A stretch of 64,000 nucleotides of DNA from an uncultured Eubacteriales bacterium (lineage in GTDB: Bacteria; Bacillota; Clostridia; Christensenellales; Aristaeellaceae), in NCBI GenBank assembly GCA_900542445.1, contig UQNN01000007.1:62001-126000 (forward strand), written 5' to 3'. Both the position numbers and the translations under genes were made by a program. The notes beneath the pieces are model-generated. The model saw nothing but the letters and a program-made list of their open reading frames with translations. It was not told the origin of the DNA and did no database searches. How positions within the stretch are numbered: position 1 is the first letter of the stretch; every line of letters begins with the position of its first letter. Shown one piece after another: positions 8,373 to 16,058 of this stretch.

Positions 8373-9461
8373 ATGATGAAAAACCGCCAGCGGCAAAGAG
8401 ATACTTTGTTTTCAGTCACCGTCTTTCTGAGCGCATTTGCCGTCAACCTTCTGATCCAGAAGCTCTTTACCACGCAGACGCTGGTTCCCATGATCTTTGT
8501 TTTCGGCGTGTTTCTGATTTCGCTGAAAACCCATGGATATGGCTACGGGATTGTTTCGGCAATCGTCAGCGTTTTCGCGGTGAATTTTGCTTTTACCTAT
8601 CCCTATTATGCCTTTGACTTCTTTGTGGAAGAAAGCATCCTTTCCGCCGCAATCATGCTGATCGTCGCCGTTTCCACCAGTGCGTTGAACATTCGGATAC
8701 GAGATCAGGAATTGCTTCGGGTGCGGGAACAGGAAAAACTGCGGGCAGAAAGCGAAAAAGAAAGGATGCGGGGTAATCTTCTGCGGGCGATCTCTCACGA
8801 TCTGCGCACGCCCCTCACCTCAATATATGGCTCATCTTCCACGCTGATGATCAAATATGACGCGCTTCCCAAGGAACAGCAGCTCAAGCTGTTGGGGGAA
8901 ATCCGGGAGGACAGCGAATGGCTCATCCGCATGGTTGAAAATTTGCTATCCGTCACAAGGATCGACGATTCAAAGGTCGAGGTTGTCAAAATGCCGACCG
9001 TTCTGGATGAGCTGATCGACTCGGTTCTGATGAAGTTCTCCAAAAAACATCCGAATCAGAAGGTAATCACCCGGATTCCGGATGATTTTGTCGATATTCC
9101 CATGGATTCCATTTTAATCGAACAGGTGCTGCTGAATCTTCTGGAAAACGCAGTGTTTCATGCGAAGGGAATGACGGAACTGAGCCTGTCCGTTTCCCTT
9201 GTGGAAAATCAGGCGGTATTTGAAGTCGCCGATAACGGCTGCGGCATTCCGGAGGATGCGCTTCATAAGATTTTTACCGGTAACTATGAAAAAACCGCTG
9301 CGCCGGTAGACGGAACGCGCAGCAATATGGGCATCGGGCTATCTGTGTGCGCCGCCATCATCAAGGCGCACGGCAGCGAAATTTTCGCAGAAAACAGGAA
9401 AAGCGGCGGCGCTGTATTCCGTTTTGCTCTGGAAAGAGGGGGTGACGACGATGGGCAATAA
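8373..9461 (+). CDS. Sensor histidine kinase, short KdpD-like
   Basis: 362 aa. The first 110 residues form a DUF4118-like domain of four membrane spans, as in the middle of KdpD, followed by a coiled linker and a full kinase core: H box ISHDLRTPLT (phospho-acceptor His near residue 145), N box LLENAVFHA near 260, and G boxes DNGCGIPED and NMGIGLSVC. The N-terminal KdpD sensor and USP domains are absent, so this is the truncated form common in Firmicutes. It probably reports potassium or envelope status to the regulator encoded next. The start follows AAGGAG by 4 bases, with a second ATG directly after. Confidence 0.88.
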   Translation: MMKNRQRQRDTLFSVTVFLSAFAVNLLIQKLFTTQTLVPMIFVFGVFLISLKTHGYGYGIVSAIVSVFAVNFAFTYPYYAFDFFVEESILSAAIMLIVAVSTSALNIRIRDQELLRVREQEKLRAESEKERMRGNLLRAISHDLRTPLTSIYGSSSTLMIKYDALPKEQQLKLLGEIREDSEWLIRMVENLLSVTRIDDSKVEVVKMPTVLDELIDSVLMKFSKKHPNQKVITRIPDDFVDIPMDSILIEQVLLNLLENAVFHAKGMTELSLSVSLVENQAVFEVADNGCGIPEDALHKIFTGNYEKTAAPVDGTRSNMGIGLSVCAAIIKAHGSEIFAENRKSGGAVFRFALERGGDDDGQ

Positions 9462-10176
9462 CAAGTATAAAATTCTGATCGTCGAGGATGAAGCCAACAT
9501 CCGCAGTTTCATCAGAGCCAATCTGGAAACCAGCGATTATCAGGTGCTCTGCGCGGAAACCTGTTCGCTGGGCATGATGATGTACGCCTCCCATCGTCCG
9601 GATCTCATCATTCTGGATCTCGGTCTGCCGGATCGGGACGGTCTTGATTTGATTCGGGAGGTACGAAAATCAGATGCTCTCCCCATCATTGTGCTTTCTG
9701 CCCGTTCCAACGAGAGGGACAAGGTGGAGGCATTGGATCTGGGGGCAAACGATTACATCACCAAACCGTTTGGAACAGAAGAGCTATTGGCTCGTATTCG
9801 CGCCGTTCTTCGCAGTCAGCGACATAGCAAAGAAAACGCGCCCAGCGGTAAATTTCAGCTTCAGGATCTGCTGATCGACTATGACAAACGGCAGGTTTTT
9901 GTCGGCAAAGCTGAAATTGACCTGACCCAAACGGAATACAACATCATGGCTTTGCTCTCTATTCACGCGGGAAAGGTGCTGACGTATGCCGCAATCATCC
10001 GTGCAGTCTGGGGATATTCGGATTATGGAAGCGTCAAAAAGCTGCAGGTCAACATGAAGAATATCCGAAAGAAAATGGGTGTAACCCCCGGTGAAAAGCG
10101 CTATATCATCAATGAGCTTGGCGTCGGCTATCGCATGCTGGATGATAGCGAGGTTGTTGCGGACGTCTTTCTTTGA
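9451..10176 (+). CDS. KdpE-like OmpR family response regulator
   Basis: 241 aa. The receiver domain occupies residues 1-120 (acidic EDE near residue 11, phospho-acceptor in LDLGLPD near 55, Lys in YITKPFG near 105). A winged-helix DNA-binding domain follows (LTQTEYNIMALL, AAIIRAVWGYSD, GVGYRM). The start overlaps the kinase gene by 11 bases, so the pair is translationally coupled; GAGGGGG sits about 9 bases before the ATG. No kdpFABC pump genes are in the window, but trkA-trkH is 4 kb upstream. Target genes are not shown by the sequence. Confidence 0.9.
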   Translation: MGNNKYKILIVEDEANIRSFIRANLETSDYQVLCAETCSLGMMMYASHRPDLIILDLGLPDRDGLDLIREVRKSDALPIIVLSARSNERDKVEALDLGANDYITKPFGTEELLARIRAVLRSQRHSKENAPSGKFQLQDLLIDYDKRQVFVGKAEIDLTQTEYNIMALLSIHAGKVLTYAAIIRAVWGYSDYGSVKKLQVNMKNIRKKMGVTPGEKRYIINELGVGYRMLDDSEVVADVFL

Positions 10177-10202
10177 CAAGCATCTTTCAATTCGTTTGAA
10201 AA

Positions 10203-10457
10203 GTCAAAACCGCAAATTACCGCATTGAGTGGACTGCTTATAGATTCTCTATAAAGATGCTAATTGATACGTTTGTCAACGCCGTTTTCTTGTATGATGA
10301 CAAGATGGTGCTGACCTATAATTTCCACGAAAGCACCGAAACAATTATGTTTGGGGAGCTGCAAGACGTTCTCCCTAACGGGTTTCGCGGTTCGGATATG
10401 GATTTGGCTTCCAAGCCAGAAACGTGCCTGATCGCAAGATCGGGCATTTTTCTTTGA
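10203..10457 (+). pseudogene. C-terminal remnant of a large serine recombinase
   Basis: The frame encodes a fragment of about 84 residues whose core (LIDTFVNAVFLYDDK, MVLTYNFHES, then a GSDMD-like tail) closely resembles the C-terminal end of the large serine recombinases carried by clostridial conjugative and phage elements. Nothing of the catalytic or zinc-ribbon domains is left: a stop codon lies just upstream (10197-10199), and the KdpE-like gene ends 26 bases before the fragment. It is therefore a decayed trace of a former mobile element. Identification is from memory of the family tail and not from a search. Confidence 0.6.
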
Positions 10458-10480
10458 TAAAAAATATGTTTTTGCTTCAA

Positions 10481-10520
10481 AAGAAGCGCTGCATGTCGCG
10501 ACGATGCAGCGCTTCTTTGT
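10481..10520. terminator. Bidirectional hairpin terminator
   Basis: AAGAAGCGCTGCAT (10481-10494) pairs with ATGCAGCGCTTCTT (10504-10517), a 14-bp perfect stem with A/T-rich ends on both sides. It serves the minus-strand ABC operon that ends at 10536 and could also stop plus-strand transcripts. Confidence 0.85.
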
Positions 10521-10535
10521 TTCCGAATTCACCCG

Positions 10536-10862
10536 TTATTCTGTTTTCAGCATTTCCAGCACCAAATCCACGATGTTTTCCGCGTCCTCCCGCTGGACGA
10601 GCAGGCCGATTTCGCCGTTCACATCGGCCAGAACGCTTTCGGTATCGAACGCGTAGAGCGTCAGCGAAACGTCGCCGCTTTCGAGGCGGAAGGTCAGCGC
10701 CATCAGCGGGCGATCCGTGTCGGGATCAAGGGTTGCGCCGGAGGATTTAAGCGCAGCTGCCGCGGAAAGCTGGATAAAATCGGAGCAAAGGCGAAAATCT
10801 GCACTTATCGCGGACAGGGGTACGCGCTGGAGGTCTGAAGCCGTCCCACGCGCGGCGCTCAC
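10536..10862 (-). CDS. Small protein of unknown function at the end of the ABC exporter operon
   Basis: 108 aa if read from the GTG at 10860-10862, whose GTGA overlaps the stop codon of the upstream permease, a typical coupled start. Reading further upstream would overlap the permease by about 150 bp in another frame, which is unlikely. The protein is predicted soluble, with strand-rich sequence (LMALTFRLESGDVSLTLYAF) and an acidic C-terminus (ENIVDLVLEMLKTE). I do not recognise a family. Its place suggests an accessory of the exporter, perhaps an immunity-type protein, but this is inferred from position only. Confidence 0.6.
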   Translation of the reverse strand: MSAARGTASDLQRVPLSAISADFRLCSDFIQLSAAAALKSSGATLDPDTDRPLMALTFRLESGDVSLTLYAFDTESVLADVNGEIGLLVQREDAENIVDLVLEMLKTE

Positions 10863-11593
10863 GCTTTCACGTCCCGCTTTTTCATCAGTGCCCACGCCAG
10901 CGCAAACATTGCCGCAAGCCAGAGGATGCAGGACAGCACAAACAGCCCGTATTGGCCGGCAAGCGCGTCCTCCCTCCGGTTCGCGTTCATGCCCATCTGC
11001 ATCAGCGCATAAGGCCAAAGCAGCGCGTACCCCTTTGAGCTGATAAAAAGGCCGACAATGCCGCCGAGCAGCCCCAGAAAAATCGGCACGGCAAAACTGC
11101 GGATGATCATTGCCAGCACCAGCTGCGCTGCGATCACGGCCAGCGCTCCCAGCGCGCCGCGTATCAGGAACAGCGGAAGCTCAATGGGCGGCCAGCCGGA
11201 AAAATGCGCAAACACCCTGCCGCAAAACACGTACAGAACAAAGACGAACGCGTGCGTCAGCAGCGCCAGCTTGGCGACAACCACAAATTTGGCGGTAAAC
11301 AGGCACATCGGCTTCACCGGTGCGGTCATGATGAGGTTCCAGTTATGCCCCATGTGTTCCAGCCGCCAGAGATACGCCGCGTAAGCGGCCACCATCGCCG
11401 GATAAAAAAACAGCGAATAAAACAGCGTGTGCTGCGTCCACAGGCTGTACCAGCCGTCCGTCAGGATTTCCAGATTCTGCAAATAGTTGAACGTGCCATA
11501 TCCGGCGGAAATGATCGGCAGAATCAGAAACATCAGCCAGATGGGCGACGCGTGCAGCTTTCGATTTTCAGCACATATGCAGCGCCTGAGCAT
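10859..11593 (-). CDS. ABC-2 type permease, lantibiotic-protection (CprC/MutG-like)
   Basis: 244 aa with about six membrane spans and no other domain. It resembles the second permease of the LanFEG/CprABC group that removes lantibiotics and related cationic peptides from the membrane: the opening RCICAENRKLHASPIW and the region RLEHMGHNWNLIMTAPVK near residue 80 are typical of it. GAGGAGG lies 8 bases before the ATG. It is the third gene of the minus-strand operon, 3 bp after the first permease, and overlaps the start of the small unknown gene. Confidence 0.82.
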   Translation of the reverse strand: MLRRCICAENRKLHASPIWLMFLILPIISAGYGTFNYLQNLEILTDGWYSLWTQHTLFYSLFFYPAMVAAYAAYLWRLEHMGHNWNLIMTAPVKPMCLFTAKFVVVAKLALLTHAFVFVLYVFCGRVFAHFSGWPPIELPLFLIRGALGALAVIAAQLVLAMIIRSFAVPIFLGLLGGIVGLFISSKGYALLWPYALMQMGMNANRREDALAGQYGLFVLSCILWLAAMFALAWALMKKRDVKA

Positions 11594-11596
11594 GAT

Positions 11597-12343
11597 TCAA
11601 ACCTCCTCCCTCTGCACCCTGCGCCATGCCAGCGCAAAAAACGCCAGCCCCAGCGCCGCGGTAAAAAGCAGCAGCACCCAGTTCCATGGATGCGTGTCAT
11701 AGCGCACAAAATGCGTCTCCCGGTTCCACTCGGCGACCTCATACGCGCTCAGCGGCTCAAAATAGCCCCACGGCACAAAATAGCTGACGACACGCGGCAT
11801 GAACGCCGAAAACACGCCCAGCAGTGCGCCGACAATCCCCACGCAGAGCGCGGTCATCGGATTGCCGAACCGAATCATCAGCAGCAGTTCGGAAAAAAAC
11901 AGCATCGCTTCCACCGCAAATGTGCAGACCGCCAGATAGACAAACTGTGCGGTCGAAAACGCTTCCGTGTAGCCATGAACTTGGCCCAGCAGCGCCGCGG
12001 CGCCCATTTCAATCGCCGTCATCAACGCCGTTTCCAGCAGCCCGAAGACCGCCTTGCCCATCAGCAGGCTCCGGCGGCTTTGCAGCGTATAGAGCAGCTT
12101 CATCGTGCCGCCCTTGACCTCCATATCCCACAGACGGCTGGCCAGCGCCGCCATTGCCACAGGCAACAGAATCGAATGAATGACCGGCAGGCTGTAAAAC
12201 AGCACGCTGTATCCGTTGGCCAGCTCCTCTTCGCTTTCCGGCGATAGGCCGCCGACCCACAGCAGGATGATCAGCGGAACCAGCAGGCAGAGCAGCAGAT
12301 CGTGCCGTCTGCGTGCCTTTTGCATTTCCACCCAAAAGATCAT
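11597..12343 (-). CDS. ABC-2 type permease, lantibiotic-protection (CprB/MutE-like)
   Basis: 248 aa with about six membrane spans. The N-terminus MIFWVEMQKARRRHDLLL and the segment RLWDMEVKGGTMKLLYTL near residue 95 are characteristic of the LanE/CprB permease group. It would pair with the neighbouring permease to form the membrane part of the exporter. The start lies 1 base after the ATPase stop codon, with GGGGAGG about 10 bases upstream inside the end of the ATPase gene. Confidence 0.82.
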   Translation of the reverse strand: MIFWVEMQKARRRHDLLLCLLVPLIILLWVGGLSPESEEELANGYSVLFYSLPVIHSILLPVAMAALASRLWDMEVKGGTMKLLYTLQSRRSLLMGKAVFGLLETALMTAIEMGAAALLGQVHGYTEAFSTAQFVYLAVCTFAVEAMLFFSELLLMIRFGNPMTALCVGIVGALLGVFSAFMPRVVSYFVPWGYFEPLSAYEVAEWNRETHFVRYDTHPWNWVLLLFTAALGLAFFALAWRRVQREEV

Positions 12344-12344
12344 G

Positions 12345-13268
12345 TTACACCGCCTCCCCGCCGTTTTGGGTCAGGCTCAGGAAGATCTCCTCCAGCCGTC
12401 TGGTCTGTTCGTTCACCCCGACGACGCCCGCGCCGCTGTCGGCCAGCGCGCAAACCAGCGCCGCCAGCCGTTCATCCTCCATCGGCGGCAAGCGAAGCAG
12501 TCCCTCCTCTTCGCAAACCGCCACGCCGTTTTGTCGAAGCGCCGCCAGAGCGCGCGGCACATCCAGCACGCGCAGCAGGATATCGCCCCGGCTGTGGCGC
12601 TTCAAATCCCTCAGCGCCCCTTCAAAGAGCATTTTGCCGTGATGAATGATGCCGACCTGCGTCACCATCTGCTCCATTTCGCCGAGCAGATGGCTCGAAA
12701 TGAGCACCGTCGCGCCCGTCGCCTCCGGCATGGATGCAATCAGGCTGCGCATTTCCTGAATGCCTGCCGGATCGAGGCCGTTGGTTGGCTCATCCAGGAT
12801 CAGCAGGCGCGGTCTGCCCAGCAGCGCCGTCGCGATGCCCAGCCGCTGTTTCATGCCCAGCGAATACTGGCCCACCCGGCGGTTCGCGTCGCCCGTCAGG
12901 CGCACGATATCCAGCACGCGGTCAATCTCCCTGTGGCTCACGCCCTTCAAATCGCAGACGATGGCCAGATTCTCCCTTGCCGTCAAATGCAGATAGCCGG
13001 ACGGCGATTCGATCAAGCTGCCCGTTTCCCGAAGCAGCTCGATGCGGCTTTCCTCGTCCAGCTTCCGCCCCAGCAGCTCCACGCTGCCGCTCGTGGGACG
13101 CGCCAGCCCCAGCATCATCTTCATGCTGGTCGATTTGCCCGCGCCGTTCGGCCCCAAAAAGCCGTAGACACACCCATGCGGCACGTGCAGATTCAAATGA
13201 TCGACGACGCTCCGCCCGTGATACGCTTTGCACAAGTCCCGCGTCCGGACAGCCCATTGATTTTCCAT
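12345..13268 (-). CDS. ABC transporter ATP-binding protein, peptide-resistance type (CprA/LanF-like)
   Basis: 307 aa. Walker A is GPNGAGKSTS near residue 40, the signature is YSLGMKQRLGIA near 135, Walker B LLILDEPTNG near 158 and the switch His in LISSHLLGEM near 193. The roughly 80-residue C-terminal extension is typical of the BcrA/LanF group that drives export of antimicrobial peptides. I prefer the second ATG (13268) because GGAG is 9 bases before it, against 3 for the ATG at 13274. First gene of the operon, divergent from its response regulator, with three CTTAAT boxes between them. Confidence 0.88.
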   Translation of the reverse strand: MENQWAVRTRDLCKAYHGRSVVDHLNLHVPHGCVYGFLGPNGAGKSTSMKMMLGLARPTSGSVELLGRKLDEESRIELLRETGSLIESPSGYLHLTARENLAIVCDLKGVSHREIDRVLDIVRLTGDANRRVGQYSLGMKQRLGIATALLGRPRLLILDEPTNGLDPAGIQEMRSLIASMPEATGATVLISSHLLGEMEQMVTQVGIIHHGKMLFEGALRDLKRHSRGDILLRVLDVPRALAALRQNGVAVCEEEGLLRLPPMEDERLAALVCALADSGAGVVGVNEQTRRLEEIFLSLTQNGGEAV

Positions 13269-13299
13269 CTTCATCAGCTCCTTTTCGCTTGATGAAGGC

Positions 13300-13354
13300 A
13301 GTATAGCGCGCCGGCCTTAATCCCCCTCAAACGCCGGCTTAATTTTCGCTTAAT
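13300..13354. promoter_or_regulatory. Divergent control region with three phased CTTAAT boxes
   Basis: CTTAAT occurs at 13316-13321, 13338-13343 and 13349-13354, spacings of 22 and 11 bp, that is on the same face of the helix. A minus-strand -10 element TATACT lies at 13300-13305 with no recognisable -35 at the right distance, as is usual for promoters that need an activator. Likely the binding sites of the adjacent OmpR-type regulator for the ABC operon. A weaker plus-strand -10 (TATCAT, 13393-13398) may serve the regulator gene. Confidence 0.6.
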
Positions 13355-13430
13355 CTTGAAGCCGTTTTCTGGCGCGGCGCTTCAAAACGTGCTATCATAG
13401 CAGGCAGAAACGAAGATTTGAGGTGCTTGC

Positions 13431-14150
13431 ATGCGTACCGTTTATGACGCGGATCTTCTGCTGGTGGATGACAATCCGGACCTGCTCCGCCTGCTGAGCG
13501 ACCAGCTCTCCGGCGCGGGCTACCGCCATATCCGAACCGCCGCAAACTGCGCCGCCGCGCAGACCGCCTTTGCCTGCAAAACGCCGGAACTGATGATTCT
13601 GGATATCAACCTGCCGGATGGCGACGGCTTTTCGCTCTTCCGCTTTCTGCGCGAAAAAGTGGATGTTCCGGCGCTGTTTCTCTCCGCGCGCGACGCGGAC
13701 GCAGACCGCCTGTTCGGCCTGGGGCTTGGCGCAGACGACTACCTGACCAAGCCGTTTTTGATGCAGGAGCTTCTGCTCCGCGTGCAGCATATTTTGCAGT
13801 GTGCCTACCGCACGGAACTTTCCCGCACCCGCCCATCCGCTCTGCGGCTCGGCGACCGGCAGGCAGATTTAAACGACGCCACGGTCACGTTATCCACAGG
13901 CAAAACGCTTTCCCTGACGGCGACGGAACGCGCGCTGCTGGAAAAGCTGGCGGAGAATCGCGGCCATATCGTGACTTACGACGCACTCTGCGCCGCCGTC
14001 TGGGGCGCGGACTACGCCGGATACGAAAACAGTCTCGGCGTTCATATCCGCCACCTGCGGGAAAAAATTGAGGCCGAACCCAGCCGCCCGCGCTGGCTGC
14101 TGACGGCCCGCGGCATCGGCTACAAACTGGCCGGGGAGGAAAGCCGATGA
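13431..14150 (+). CDS. OmpR family response regulator of the ABC exporter
   Basis: 239 aa. Receiver domain at about residues 5-120 (VDDN acidic pair near 11, phospho-acceptor in LDINLPDGDG near 56, Lys in YLTKPF near 104), then a winged helix (LTATERALLEKL, ALCAAVWGADY, GIGYKL). AGGTG lies about 5 bases before the ATG. Its stop overlaps the kinase start (ATGA), so the two are coupled. By position it should activate the divergent CprABC-like operon in response to peptide stress, as CprR or SpaR/NisR-type regulators do in relatives. Confidence 0.9.
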   Translation: MRTVYDADLLLVDDNPDLLRLLSDQLSGAGYRHIRTAANCAAAQTAFACKTPELMILDINLPDGDGFSLFRFLREKVDVPALFLSARDADADRLFGLGLGADDYLTKPFLMQELLLRVQHILQCAYRTELSRTRPSALRLGDRQADLNDATVTLSTGKTLSLTATERALLEKLAENRGHIVTYDALCAAVWGADYAGYENSLGVHIRHLREKIEAEPSRPRWLLTARGIGYKLAGEESR

Positions 14151-15523
14151 AGACCTTCGCGCGCCTGATCCGGCGCTATGTGTTTGCCGCCGTGGGGCTT
14201 GGGCTCCTGCTGCCGGCGCTTTGCATCGGCCTGCTCGTCTGGCTGGGCTGGCAGACCGGCCAGTATATGCCCCAATGGGCGTATTCCTCCGGCGCGATTG
14301 CGGATTCCATGGTGTCCACGGCCGACGGCCTGACTTTCGGCGCGGAACACACGCCCCAGGAATGGATGGACGGTTACGCGTGGGCCATGGCGCTGGATGA
14401 TGACGGAAACGTGTTTTGGCACTATAACCTGCCCGATTTGCTGAATCGGCGATATGCGCCGACCGACGTCGCGCGGTTTGCCCACTGGTATCTGGCCGAT
14501 TATCCGGTCTTCTGCTGGACGGAAGATTACGGCCTGTTCGTCATCGCCCTGCCTCAGGGCAGTCTGTGGAAATACAATTTTTACAGCGCGCCCGCGGTCA
14601 TCACCCACCTGATTCACAGCATCCTGCCCGTCTGTTTCGGGCTGCTGGCCATCGGTCTGGCCGTCTGCTTCGCGCTGAGCTGGCGCAGCGCCCGCAGACT
14701 GCGAACCGTTTCCGCCGGGCTGGACGCGCTCGCCGATGGACAGCCCGTCCGCCTGCCCACAGAGGGTTTCACCGCAGAGCTAGCCGAAAAGCTGAACCAG
14801 ACCAGCGCGCACCTGCAAAAGCAAAGCGAAATCATTGCCCGGCGGGATCAGGCGCGAACCCGGTGGATCGCAGGCGTGAGCCATGATGTCCGCACGCCGC
14901 TCGCCCTGATTCTGGGCTGGGCCGAACAGCTGGAGCAGGATTCCGCCCTGCCGGACGAGACGCGCCAGAAAGCCGGGAACATCCGCGTACAGAGCGAAAA
15001 ACTCCGCGCGCTGATCGCCGATCTGAACCTGACCAGCAAGCTGCAATACGGCGCACAGCCCCTTCGGCGGGAGATGCTGACCGCCGGGCCGCTGATTCGC
15101 AGGATTGCAGCGAAATTCTGCGACAGCGCCGAAACCTGCGCGCTCTCGCTCGTTCAATCCGACGCGGCAGAACATGCTCAGCTTTGGGTGGACGGCGCCC
15201 TGCTGGAAAGGCTGCTGGATAATCTGCTGGGCAACAGTGTCCGGCACAATCCGCAGCCTGTTCAAATCCGGCTGCAAACCGACGTTTCCGGCGGCTTTCT
15301 CTGCATCATGGTTTCGGATGACGGCGCGGGTTATCCGCCCGACGTGCTCGCCGCGCTGCATGCGCCGGAGCCCCTGCCCAACGCCCCGCACATTCTCGGC
15401 CTGCATGTCGTGGAACAGATTGCCGCCGCGCACGGCGGAAGCGCTGTCTTCTCACAGGACACGCCGCACGGCGCAAAAGCCGTTGTGCGGCTTCCGTTGG
15501 CAGGGAAAGACGCAAGTATCTGA
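14147..15523 (+). CDS. Sensor histidine kinase partner of the ABC exporter regulator
   Basis: 458 aa. One span near residues 10-35, an extracellular domain of about 110 residues, a second span near 150-175, a HAMP-like linker, then the kinase core: H box GVSHDVRTPLALI (His near 245), N box LLDNLLGNSVRHNP near 358, G1 DDGAGYP near 390. The size and large outer sensor domain fit the CprK/SpaK group of peptide-sensing kinases. Translationally coupled to the regulator by the ATGA overlap. No obvious terminator of its own, though short palindromes follow. Confidence 0.9.
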   Translation: MKTFARLIRRYVFAAVGLGLLLPALCIGLLVWLGWQTGQYMPQWAYSSGAIADSMVSTADGLTFGAEHTPQEWMDGYAWAMALDDDGNVFWHYNLPDLLNRRYAPTDVARFAHWYLADYPVFCWTEDYGLFVIALPQGSLWKYNFYSAPAVITHLIHSILPVCFGLLAIGLAVCFALSWRSARRLRTVSAGLDALADGQPVRLPTEGFTAELAEKLNQTSAHLQKQSEIIARRDQARTRWIAGVSHDVRTPLALILGWAEQLEQDSALPDETRQKAGNIRVQSEKLRALIADLNLTSKLQYGAQPLRREMLTAGPLIRRIAAKFCDSAETCALSLVQSDAAEHAQLWVDGALLERLLDNLLGNSVRHNPQPVQIRLQTDVSGGFLCIMVSDDGAGYPPDVLAALHAPEPLPNAPHILGLHVVEQIAAAHGGSAVFSQDTPHGAKAVVRLPLAGKDASI

Positions 15524-15582
15524 TTCGATCAAAAATGCCCCCGACAGTTCAAAATACTGCCAGAGGCACTGTTATTGGAATC

Positions 15583-15640
15583 AAAAAAATCATCTCTTTC
15601 GAGATGACTTCCAGCCGGGCGATTCACTCCGGTTGGGCTT
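15583..15640. repeat. First copy of the tRNA-Val 3' flank repeat
   Basis: About 58 bp nearly identical to 15761-15818: an A-run, the TCATCTC/GAGATGA hairpin, then CCAGCCGGGCGA and ACTCCGG. On the minus strand the hairpin plus T-run is an intrinsic terminator. Beyond it the similarity fades through GGGGCCGA, which resembles the tRNA acceptor end. Between the two copies lies a 21-bp palindrome TGACAGCCCG-C-CGGGCTGTCA (15697-15717). No gene is seen from 15524 to 15816. Confidence 0.75.
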
Positions 15641-15760
15641 GACGGGGCCGACAAGGCCCTTTCTTGCGGCTCGACGCCGCTTCGGTCAGGCGGCTCTGAC
15701 AGCCCGCCGGGCTGTCATTCACTACCGCCTCTTCTCGCCCTATCGGCCCCCAAAGGCAAA

Positions 15761-15818
15761 AAAAAATCATCTCTTTCGAGATGACTTCCAGCCGGGCGAC
15801 TAACTCCGGTTTAGCTTG
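15761..15818 (-). terminator. Terminator of tRNA-Val (second repeat copy)
   Basis: On the minus strand TCATCTC-GAAA-GAGATGA is followed by at least seven T residues, a clean intrinsic terminator about 35 bp after the tRNA CCA end. It is the intact copy of the 58-bp duplicated flank. Confidence 0.85.
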
Positions 15819-15893
15819 GTGGGGTCGATAGGGCTCGAACCTACGACCTCCACGATGTCAACGTGGCGCTCTGACCAGCTGAGCTACGACCCC
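15817..15893 (-). tRNA. tRNA-Val (anticodon GAC)
   Basis: Minus-strand cloverleaf. Acceptor GGGGTCG with CGACCCC, anticodon stem CCACG/CGTGG with loop TTGACAT (GAC), T arm with GGTTCGAGCCC, CCA encoded at 15817-15819. Confidence 0.96.
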
Positions 15894-15906
15894 AAGCACG
15901 TCATTT

Positions 15907-15935
15907 ATTATACAGCACGTCCACATATCTGTCAA
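15907..15935 (-). promoter_or_regulatory. Promoter of tRNA-Val
   Basis: TTGACA (15930-15935), 17 bp, TATAAT (15907-15912) on the minus strand, 13 bp before the tRNA. A full consensus. Confidence 0.9.
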
Positions 15936-15995
15936 CCCTTTTTTCACGCTTTTTTTGACAGTTTTTGAAACTTTTCGCATAAACGCGCAAAAAAC

Positions 15996-16035
15996 AAAGC
16001 CCTGCAAGGGAAAAAATTCCGCAGAGCTTCGTTTT
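15996..16035 (-). terminator. Terminator after argH
   Basis: GAAGCTCTGC and GCAGGGCTTT pair imperfectly on the minus strand, followed by GTTTTTTG. It lies 24 bp after the argH stop codon. Confidence 0.7.
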
Positions 16036-16058
16036 TCATTTCATGATCGCTTCGGCGG

